NCBI RefSeq assembly: GCF_035046485.1
Contig: NC_085138.1
Span: 47,217,464 to 47,281,463 of the forward strand
Direction of reading: 5' to 3'
DNA: 64,000 nucleotides
Source of the DNA: Aedes albopictus
Taxonomy: Eukaryota; Arthropoda; Insecta; Diptera; Culicidae
Shown: piece after piece, positions 55,425 to 64,000 of the stretch
Position numbering within the stretch: the stretch's first letter is position 1
Layout: every line of letters starts with the position of its first letter
Translations under genes and position numbers: made by a program
The notes under the pieces: generated by a model
Seen by the model: the letters and a program-made list of their open reading frames with translations, nothing else
Databases searched by the model: none
What the model was told of the DNA's origin: nothing

Positions 55425-56110
55425 TCAAGAATCTCAAAAGGCGTTTTATGTTCTGAGATGTTCTAGGTGTTCCAAACTGTCCTATAGTGAAGTCCTTCAA
55501 ATCTGCAAGAATAAATATATGCATTTTCGCCATATTTACATAATAGCATTGCATAACCTACTGGGATCCGTGAAGGCCTTGACATCTAAAATGTCATTTG
55601 TAGACACTATAGGGATATGCTAGGTTTGCCAAACTACCTTGGAGTTCAGGACATTAGGTCTACACTCGTATCAACAGACATATCTGCTATACTTAGTAAC
55701 GTTGCATAATCAACCGCAGTTGCTGGAGCAATCTGAAGTCTACTAGTTTATTACAAACCTATGGGACATTCAGGGTCGTCCAAACTGTTCTATAATGGAG
55801 TCCTTCAAATCTAAAAGAACAACTTTATGTGTTTTCGCCATAAATAATAGTATTGCATAATCTCCTGGGATCCGCGAAGCTCTTGAAATCTCAAATGTCA
55901 TTTGGAGACACCATAGGAATATTCCAGGTCAGCCAAACTACCATGAACTTCAGGACTTCAGGGCTACACTCGTAACAGTATCCATATCTGTTATACTGAG
56001 TAACGCTGTATAATCAATCATAGTTACTGGAGCAATCTGAAGTCTACTTTTTTATTATAATCGTCTGGGATTTTCAGGTTCATCCAAACTGTCCTGAAGT
56101 TTAGCTCTTG
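55425..56110 (+). repeat. Tandem array of ~306-bp dimeric units
   Basis: The landmark TCCAAACTGTCCTATAGTGAAGTC and variants occur at 55471, 55779 and 56083 (spacings 308 and 304). Half-way between, GCCAAACTACCTTGGAGTTCAGGAC at about 55628, with GTTGCATAATCAACCGCAG aligning to ATTGCATAACCTACTGGG, indicates that each unit is itself a diverged dimer of ~153-bp monomers. A little over two units. Confidence 0.85.
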
Positions 56111-57266
56111 ATAGTAACAGTAGTTATTCTCACAATGAACACAAAAAGTTACCGTACACCCGTAGACATGAGTATATGAACTAATGTATAATGTAATGAT
56201 CAAGGATCTCCTATTTTTTTCCTGATGGAAATGATTTTCTTTTTCCAAAACACTATTTTTTGGAATTCAAAGTTTTCAATTGTAATGATTTTTGTAAAAA
56301 AAAAACGAAAAACATTTTCCACCCGCAAAAAATGAGATAATGCATCCAATTTCGCCTTGAAGCTTATAGTGTCTCTTAAAACTTCACTGTAAAATCCCCC
56401 GGATAACGAAGAGACACGACGTTTTTGCACTGTTGATTCCGATGAAAAGTGTTGTCGAGTGTGCTTTCAATTGGATTGCTTATTTGAATGGAAAGGTATC
56501 CACTTTTTTCCAAAGTATGCCGACTGAATCTTCCTTCTGTGGAGTTTGGTTGGTTGGTAGGGAAATGGAAGACGAAGGTTGTTGGCGAGATGGATGTAGT
56601 AGAGAATGATGATATCAAAACACAAAACAGGCGACGACAGTTTTGTGCTTTCCGTTTGCTTCGCATTCGAAAATCGATTGGTTTTTGTTAGGTGGGTATG
56701 TTGATATGGTTGGGAGCAAGCTTGGAGAGATGAGAAGGACTCTCCCTGATAAGCAGAGCACAGTAGTGAGAGTGAGTGCCTTATCATTTCAAGTTTCCCT
56801 GGAAATTCCAGTCGCTTCTGAGATGAAAACAAGTTTAGTCGTTCGTCGAAGCTTCTCCACTACTGAGAGTGAGTGCGCATTCTGATATAGATATTCTCAC
56901 TTCGCGTGGCCAGATGATTACCATTATAATAACAGCCTTCTTGACTTGACACAGTTGGCTTCCGTTACCATCGTTACAGGCCGGTGTTTACTGGGCAACA
57001 GTTTGGATTACATGTTATCGTTTTCAACTTAAGGTAGGAGAATACTGGAAAGTTTGAACATGCTGCTTCGCTACACACCTGCTATAATATGGACCTTGGT
57101 CCTCTTTGAAGAAATTCATGAAGCCTAGGATTTTTTATTATTTTTGGAAGACTTCTTGAGAATATCCCTGGTGTAATTCCAAAGATATGTTTTATAATTG
57201 TATCTGTGTTTTTTATTTACTTTTATAAAATTTATAAAATACAAAAATTCTTGTGATATCCATTTT
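56111..57266. other. No recognised gene
   Basis: Several overlapping short frames on both strands at 56376-56885, none with a recognisable domain. Composition of 56460-56890 is more balanced than its surroundings, so it may be non-repetitive host DNA. From about 57110 the AGAAATTCATGAAGCC words return to degenerate repeat style. Confidence 0.35.
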
Positions 57267-57277
57267 TATTTTTACTT

Positions 57278-57557
57278 CCTCCTCCTCTTATTGGCGTAAC
57301 GTCCTCACTGGGACAAAGCCTGCTTCTCAGATTAGTGTTCTATGAGCACTTCCACAGTTATTAACTGAGAGCTTCCTCTGCCAATGACCATTTTGCATGT
57401 GTATATCGTGTGGCAGGCACGAAGATACTCTATGCCCAAGGAAGTCAAGGAAATTTTCTTTACGAAAAGATCCTGGACCGACCGGGAATCGAACCCGTCA
57501 CCCTCAGCATGGTCATGCTGAATACCCGTGCGTTTACCGCCTCGGCAATATGGGCCC
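57278..57557 (-). mobile_element. tRNA-derived SINE with perfect target duplication
   Basis: Same subfamily as 14819-15090 and nearly identical over the shared length (for example CCATTTTGCATGTGTATATC, and GGTTCGATTCCCGG in reverse). It keeps a segment (AGATTAGTGTTCTATGAGCA) that the 14819 copy lacks. The duplication TATTTTTACTT flanks it (57267-57277 and 57558-57568). The left end has a (TCC)n-type tail. Confidence 0.93.
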
Positions 57558-57568
57558 TATTTTTACTT

Positions 57569-58479
57569 ATTTAAAAAAATAAATAAAATTTTAATATTTG
57601 TAGATTGATTTGATTATTCAGTATTAATCCCTGAATAAAATATAGTTAAAATAATTCAAATCTTATTTCAAGAAGCGGAAATTCGTTGTGTGAATGTGAT
57701 TGCTAATATTAATGTTATTTTCCATGTTGACCGTATGTAGAACGAACAGCAAAACTTTCCTGATGTTTGGACCCATACAACTGTTGTTCTTCAATCAACT
57801 CCTTAGAATAAAACATGACATCTTCATCCGGAAGCAGTCAAACTCGGATAAAAATGCAAACTAGAGGCACCTACATCAGAAGGAAGCACGAAACGTACAC
57901 ACCCCCTCACTCATACATCTGCCAAAACGTCGGAATATTTATCATTTTTCTGATTCTGTGTAGGCTGGCAAGGACATCCACGGCAACGTGCCAAATGAAG
58001 TGTGTGCGTGTGCCATGGCATCAATCTGCATGTTTTGAGAAGAAAGAAAAAAAGGTGCTCTTTTGAAAAGCGGCAATTCAGGCATAGTGATCCATGCCGA
58101 GGAGTCCTTACGGTTGGGTATCGCTCTGGAGGTAGGAGATAGGTCATAGTATTCAATACTAGAAAATTTTAGTGGAACTTAAACGAAAAAAAATCTTAAA
58201 TACGGTCAAAGCTTTCCAGATCGGCAATCAATTAAGAGAATTTTACAATTCTTTTAAAAATTTTCAATCATGTTTTGGTAGCGATTTCAGAATTTCTGAA
58301 AAAAAAGAAAAACAAATTTTTCAAAATCGAATAAAACAAAAGAAAATGAAGTAGAAAAAAACAAAATAAATCAAATAATATTTTTAAAACAATATAAAAA
58401 CAAATCAAATTATGTAAAAAGATATAAAAAACCAAATTTAAATTAAAGTGAAATTTATTTGCAAAATATTGTACAAAAT
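57569..58479. other. No recognised gene
   Basis: AT-rich DNA. An 83-codon frame at 57815-58066 has a short hydrophobic stretch but no recognisable family. From 58170 the sequence grades into A-rich, then AAATTG-rich DNA leading to the satellite. Confidence 0.35.
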
Positions 58480-59287
58480 TGCTAAAAATTGTTGTTGAAA
58501 ATTACTCAAACTTTTTTGAATTTTTTTCAAAATGTCGAAATTGTTTAAAATAGTGTACATTAGTTAAAAATTGTTTAAAATTGTTAAAATTGTTGAAAAT
58601 AGGTAAAAATGTCGAAAAATTATTTAAAATAGCTTTAAATTGTTCACAATTATTAAACATTATCTAATATTCCTAAAAAATGATTGTTTAAAATTTCCTC
58701 AATTTTTTTAAATTTGTTTAAAATTGTTTAAAATTAATTGATTAATAAACTGGTTTGTCTTTATTATAGAGACTCTTAGTCCAGTTTAGAATTATTAAAC
58801 ATTGAAATTGTTTGAAATTGTTTAAAATTGTTCAAAATTGTTTAATATTGTTAAAAATTGTTAAAAATTGTTAAAAATTGTTTAAAATTGTTTAAAATTG
58901 TTTAAAATTGTTTAAAATTGTTTTAAATTGCTTAAAATTGTTTCAAATTGTTTAAAATTGTTAAAAATTGTTTAAAATTGTTTAAAATTGTTTAAAATTG
59001 TTTAAAATTGTTTAAAATTGTTTAAAATTGTTCAAAATTGTTGAAAATTGTTTAAAATTATTTAAAATTGTTTAAAATTGTGTAAAATTGTTTAAAATTG
59101 TTTGAAATTGTTTGAAATTGTTTGAAATTGTTTAAAATTGTTCAAAATTGTTTAAAATTGTTTAAAATGGTTCAAAATTGTACAAAATTGTATAAAATCG
59201 TTTAAAATTGTTTAAAATTGTTTGAAATTGTTTGAAATTGTTTAGAATTGTTTAAAATTGTTTAACATTGTTTGAAATTGTTTAAAA

Positions 59288-59850
59288 TTGTTTGAAATGA
59301 GCATGAGCATGAGCATAGATGACCGCACAACTCGTAGTTGCTACTCCGTGATTGACCAGAGCAATCGAAATTGCACAAGGAACCAATGAATAGGGCTTGG
59401 GACTAGCTTACTATTCTCAATGTACACAGTTTGAGAGCTCTCAACTTTAATAAGGTCAATAACGGCGCCGGCCACGTCCTTACGGTCATCGAGGATGGGA
59501 GGGAATGTTAGTAAGACAAACGTTGTTAAAAAGACCGCGAATCGCTGCATCTCCACGTTTGTCTCAGGAAGGAATTTTTTGTTAGTAGGGTAAGGTACAT
59601 TGTCAGTCCGGGAGTCACCTATGGTTGATGATATGATTTGACAATGGATCAATATACACAAACCGCCGTTAACAACCGACCATTTCTCGACGCAAGAAGT
59701 AGCCAAAAAGAAAATTCTATTGCGCGTCTCCACTCCACTAGGGAGTAGAAACCTTAAGTATATTCCACACAGAAATACACTGAACGCGACTCACTTGTCG
59801 GCGCCCGGATTTTTTCTCGACCGGCGAGCCCGAACTAACATTTTTTACTC
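59288..59850. mobile_element. Non-satellite island with GAGCATGAGCATGAGCAT end
   Basis: Unique-looking ~560 bases inserted in the 10-bp satellite, starting GAGCATGAGCATGAGCATAG, then GACCGC and GTAGTTGCTACTCC as at 20858-20885. A 130-codon minus frame (59341-59733) spans most of it, with no domain recognised. Probably a dispersed repeat of unknown class. Confidence 0.5.
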
Positions 59851-60574
59851 TTGTTTAAAATTGTTTGAAATTGTTTAAAATTGTTTAAAATTGTTTAAAA
59901 TTGTTTAAAATTGTTTAAAATTTATTATATATTTTTATTTTTTTAAATTGTTTAAGATTGTTTAAAATTGTTTAAAATTGTTAAAAAAAAATTTAAAATT
60001 GGTTAAAATTGTTTAAAATTATTTAAAATCGTTTAAAATTGTTCAAAATTGTTTAAAATTGTTTAAAATTGTAAAAAAATTGTTTAAAATTGTTCAAAAT
60101 TGTTTAAAAATGTTTGAAATTGCTTAAAATTGTTCGAAATTGTACAAAATAGTTTAAAATTGTTTAAAAACATTTAAAATTGTTTGAAATTGTTTAAAGT
60201 TGTAGAAAATTGTTTAAAATTGTTTGAAATTGTTTAAAATTGTTCAAAATTGTTTAAAATTGTACGAAATTGTTTAAAATTGTTTTAAAAGTTTAAAATT
60301 GCCTAAAGTTGTTTAAAATTGTTTAAAATTGTTAAAGATTGTTTAAAATGGTTTAAAACTGTTTAGAGTGTAGAATTAGCATTTAAGTTAAAATACACAA
60401 AAATTAAAATTAAAAAAAATTAAAACTGTTTAAAACTGTTTAAAATTGTTTAAAGTTGCATAAAATTGTTTAAAATTGTTTAAAATTGTTTAAAAATGTT
60501 TAAAATTGTATAAAATTGTTTAAAATTGTTTAAAATTGTTTAAAATTGATCAAAATTGTTTAAAATTGTTTTAA

Positions 60575-61040
60575 ATGGGTAGCAATCAGCTGCGTTTTTG
60601 CTAGAGTGCCGGTAGAGGCGCTTTTCTGATAAATGCGGTAAACGTGATAACAGTGTAAAGTAACGGCGATGGTTGCGCTATGCGATCGTAGATGGCGCTC
60701 GTGTTCCACGTGTTTTTCACATATACATCGGCGCGGCTTGACACCTATCCACTTGAAACATCATGTGCAACACGAGTGGAAAATGCCAGTCAGGAAAAAA
60801 GAAGTAAGCAACTTGAAATATGTATGGTGATGTAATCAATTCGCTGTTAATGCAATGAATCCAGAAGAAACGCGTAGGGATATGATTTTGTTTCTAATAT
60901 GCAACTTTTTGCCCCAAGTCACAAATCGCTGCGATGCGGATCAAGTGCAAGCAAGCGATTTGTCCATACAAGAAAAATGATTTTACATTTAATGTGGTGG
61001 CGCCATCTCTGGGAAAAACAAGCTTTGATTTCTTACTATT
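60575..61040. other. Non-satellite island in the 10-bp array
   Basis: About 465 bases with balanced composition, including GATGGCGCTCG (about 60690) and GGTGGCGCCATCTC (about 60999). The inverted GGCGC/ATGG words hint at a pair of ends but are too short to prove it. No frame. Confidence 0.4.
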
Positions 61041-61195
61041 GTTTAAAATTGTTTGAAATTATTTAAAATTGTTAAAAATTATTTAAAGTTGTTAAAAAAT
61101 TGTCTAAAATTGTTTAAAATTGTTCAAAACTGTTAAAAATTGTTTAAAATTGTTTAAAATTGTTTGAAATTGATTAAAATTGTATAAAATTGTTT

Positions 61196-61255
61196 AATGA
61201 ATTGATTTGTCTTTATTATAGAGACTCTCAGCCCAGTTTAAAATTCTTAAACATT
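61196..61255 (-). repeat. SINE-tail block inside the satellite (one of four)
   Basis: TTTGTCTTTATTATAGAGAC followed by TCTCAGCCCAGTTT recurs at about 58756, 61206, 61866 and 63009 (the last two with TTTTTATTGTAG). It resembles the tail of the SINE at 28978-29152. Confidence 0.7.
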
Positions 61256-62003
61256 GTTTAAAATGGATTAAAATTGTTTAAAATTGATTAAAATTGTTTA
61301 AAATTGTTTAAAATTTTTTTAAATTGTTTAAAATTGTTTAAAATTGTTAAAAAATTGTTTAAAAATTGTTTAAAATTGTTTAAAATTGTTTAAAATTGTT
61401 TAAAATTGTTTAAAATTGTTTAAAATTGTTTAAAATTGTTTAAAAATTGTTTAAAAATTGTTTAAAATTGTTTAAAATTGTTTAAAATTGTTTAAAATTG
61501 TTTAAAATTGTTTAAAATTGTTTAAAATTGTTTAAAATTGTTTAAAATTGTTTAAAATTGTTTAGAATTGTTCAAAATTGTTTGAAATTGTTTAAAATTG
61601 TTTAAAATTGTTTAAAATTGTTTTAAATTTTTTAAAATTGTTTCAAATTGTTTAAAATAGTTTAAAATTGTTTAAAATTATTTAAAGTTGTTGAAAATGG
61701 TTTAAAATTGTTCAAAAATTGTCTAAAATTGTTTAAAATTGTTTAAAATTGTTTAAAATTATTAAAAGTTGTTAAAAATGGTTTAAAATTGTTTAAAATT
61801 GTTTAAAATTGTTTAAAATTGTTAAAAATTGTTTAAAATTGTTTAAAATTGTTTAATAAATTGATTTGTTTTTATTGTAGAGACTTTCAGCCCAGTTTAA
61901 AATTCTCAAACAATGTTTAAAATTGTTTAAAATGGATTGAAATGGATTGAAATTGTTTAAAATTGTTTAAAATTGTTTAAAATTGTTTAAAATTGTTTAA
62001 AAT

Positions 62004-62035
62004 GGAGCCTCGTAGCCGTGCGGTTAGGTTAGGGT
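62004..62035 (+). repeat. SINE-head block inside the satellite (first of two)
   Basis: GGAGCCTCGTAGCCGTGCGG then TTAGGTTAGGGTT; an identical block is at about 63138-63169, 1134 bases downstream. It resembles the A-box region of the SINE fragment at 52925-53036. Confidence 0.75.
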
Positions 62036-64000
62036 TAAAATTGTTTAAAATTATTTAAAATTGTTTTAAATTATTTAAAATTGTTTAAAATTGTTTAAAA
62101 TTGTTTAAAATAGTTTAAAATTGTTTAAAATTATTTAAAGTTGTTAAAAATGGTTTAAAATTGTTTAAAATTGTTCAAAAATTGTTTAAAATGGTTTGAA
62201 ATTGTTAAAAATTGTTTAAAATTGTTTTAAATTGTTTAAAATTGTTTAAAATTGTTTAAAATTGTTTAAAATTGTTTTAAATTATTTAAAATTGTTTCAA
62301 ATTGTTTAAAATTGTTTAAAATAGTAATATAGTTTAAAATTATTTAAAGTTGTTAAAAATGGTTTAAAATTGTTCAAGAATTGTCTAAAATTGTTTAAAA
62401 TTGTTTAAAATTGTTTAAAATTATTAAAAGTTGTTAAAAATGGTTTAAAATTGTTTAAAATTGTTCAAAAATTGTTGAAAATTGTTTAAAATTGTTTAAA
62501 ATTGTTTAAAATTGTTTAAAATTATTTAAAATTGTTTAAAATTGTTTAAAATTGTTTAAAATTGTTTAAAATAGTTTAAAATTGTTTAGAATAATTTGAA
62601 GTTGGTCAAAATGGTTTAAAATTGTTTAAAATTGTTCAAAAATTGTCTAAAATTATTTAAAATTGTTTAAAATTGTTTAAAATTGTTTAAAATTATTTAA
62701 AGTTGTTAAAAATGGTTTAAAATTGTTTAAAATTGTTCAAAAATTGTTTAAAATTGTTTAAAATGGTTTAAATTGTTTAAAATTATTTAAAGTTGTTAAA
62801 AAAGGTTTAAAATTGTTTAAAATTGTTCAAAAATTGTCGAAAATTGTTTAAAATTGTTTAAAATTGTTTAAATTTTTTTAAAATTGTTTAAAATTAATTA
62901 AAATTGTTTAAAATTGTTTAAAATTGTTTAAAATTGTTTAAAATTGTTTAAAATTGTTTAAAATTGTTTAAAATTGTTCAAAATTGTTCAAAATTGTTTA
63001 ATAAATTGATTTGTTTTTATTGTAGAGACTTTCAGCCCAGTTTAAAATTCTTAAACATTGTTTAAAATTGTTTAAAATGGATTGAAATGGATTGAAATTG
63101 TTTAAAATTGTTTAAAATTGTTTAAAATTGTTTAAAATGGAGCCTCGTAGCCGTGCGGTTAGGTTAGGGTTAAAATTGTTTAAAATTATTTAAAATTGTT
63201 TTAAATTATTTAAAATTGTTTAAAATTGTTTAAAATTGTTTAAAATAGTTTAAAATTGTTTAAAATTATTTAAAGTTGTTAAAAATGGTTTAAAATTGTT
63301 TAAAATTGTTCAAAAATTGTTTAAAATGGTTTAAAATTGTTAAAAATTGTTTAAAATTGTTTAAAATTGTTTAAAATTGTTTTAAATTATTTAAAATTGT
63401 TTCAAATTGTTTAAAATAGTTTAAAATTGTTTAAAATTATTTAAAGTTGTTAAAAATGGTTTAAAATTGTTCAAAAATTGTCTAAAATTGTTTTAAATTG
63501 TTTAAAATTGTTTAAAATTGTTTAAAATTGTTTAAAATTATTAAAAGTTGTTAAAAATGGTTTAAAATTGTTTAAAATTGTTCAAAAATTGTTTAAAATT
63601 GTTTAAAATGGTTTAAATTGTTGAAAATTGTTTAAAATTGTTTAAAATTGTTTAAAATTGTTTAAAATTGTTTAAAATTGTTTAAAATTATTTAAAATTG
63701 TTTAAAATTGTTTAAAATAGTTTAAAATTGTTTAGAATTATTTGAAGTTGTTAAAAATGGTTTAAAATTGTTTAAAATTGTTCAAAAATTGTCTTAAATT
63801 ATTTAAAATTGTTTGAAATTGTTTAAAATTGTTTAAAATTATTTAAAGTTGTTAAAAATGGTTTAAAATTGTTTAAAATTGTTCAAAAATTGTTTAAAAT
63901 TGTTTAAAATGGTTTAAATTGTTTAAAATTATTTAAAGTGGTTAAAAATGGTTTAAAATTGTTTAAAATTGTTCAAAAATTGTCTAAAATTGTTTAAAAT

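Larger units (their letters stand above)
58480..64000 (+). repeat. 10-bp A/T satellite, unit GTTTAAAATT, to the window edge
   Basis: Imperfect head-to-tail GTTTAAAATT with frequent single-base variants (GTTCAAAATT, GTTGAAAATT, GTTAAAAATT) and 11-bp variants (GTTCAAAAATT). It is broken by islands at about 58736-58796, 59288-59850, 60366-60420 and 60575-61040, and it runs off the end of the window. Blocks of variants recur in the same order at about 61855-62995 and 63000 onward, showing a higher-order unit of about 1.14 kb. No coding frames. Confidence 0.96.

Noticed and set aside
56376..56885. Overlapping frames up to 121 codons on both strands
   Set aside because: No recognisable domain, mutually overlapping in opposite directions, no clear splice or start context; left as unrecognised DNA.
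59341..59733. 130-codon minus-strand frame in the satellite island
   Set aside because: No family recognised; lies in a probable dispersed repeat. Kept only as part of the island annotation.

Overview
The window looks like repeat-dense intergenic or heterochromatic DNA from an insect, most likely a culicine mosquito (Aedes). This is an inference from five signs: many tRNA-derived SINEs with near-identical copies, TA-target long-inverted-repeat MITEs, hAT and piggyBac-type MITEs, an APE-type non-LTR retrotransposon, and the degenerate AATTCCT/AGGAATT low-complexity DNA common in Aedes. I recognise no host protein-coding gene. The only convincing coding sequence is a broken non-LTR retrotransposon ORF2 on the minus strand (36257-39150). 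No confident rRNA, tRNA or CRISPR locus is visible; the tRNA-like pieces belong to SINEs.

Layout. 102-9752 is a giant inverted-repeat element whose interior holds a ~6 kb array of a 17-bp satellite. 9757-20840 is degenerate AATTCCT-type repeat broken by a hAT remnant, two ~920-bp TA-flanked inverted-repeat elements (9952-10870, 13588-14511), a SINE with perfect target duplication (14819-15090) and a hAT element with perfect 8-bp duplication (18971-20506). 20841-24700 is mostly unrecognised DNA with an 11-bp satellite (23194-23880). 24702-29152 has a SINE, a second hAT of the same size class (25019-26548), a head-to-head SINE pair and a diverged ~163-bp tandem array. 30664-32570 and 40872-43612 are two copies, in opposite orientation, of one element family that carries internal ~150-bp tandem repeats and a microsatellite (Helitron/HINE-like by architecture). 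Between them lie a 1.27-kb near-perfect palindrome (33731-35002), the retrotransposon, and a piggyBac-type MITE holding a nested palindromic TA element (39260-40829).

43.6-58.2 kb is a mosaic of MITEs, SINEs and mid-length tandem arrays: a pair of inverted 16-bp arrays, a 136-bp array and a 306-bp dimeric array. 58.5 kb to the end is a 10-bp A/T satellite (GTTTAAAATT) organised into ~1.1-kb higher-order units that contain SINE debris.

There is no pathway or operon. The biology visible is the interplay of transposons and satellite birth: nested insertions with readable target duplications give a relative chronology, several elements carry tandem arrays, and several palindromes could form long hairpin RNAs. 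I did not find a demonstrably new enzymatic or defence system. The strongest candidates for something undescribed are the satellite-carrying giant inverted-repeat element, the paired polar 16-bp arrays that share a GACCTTTT core with the 17-bp satellite, and the element family with exchangeable internal tandem arrays.
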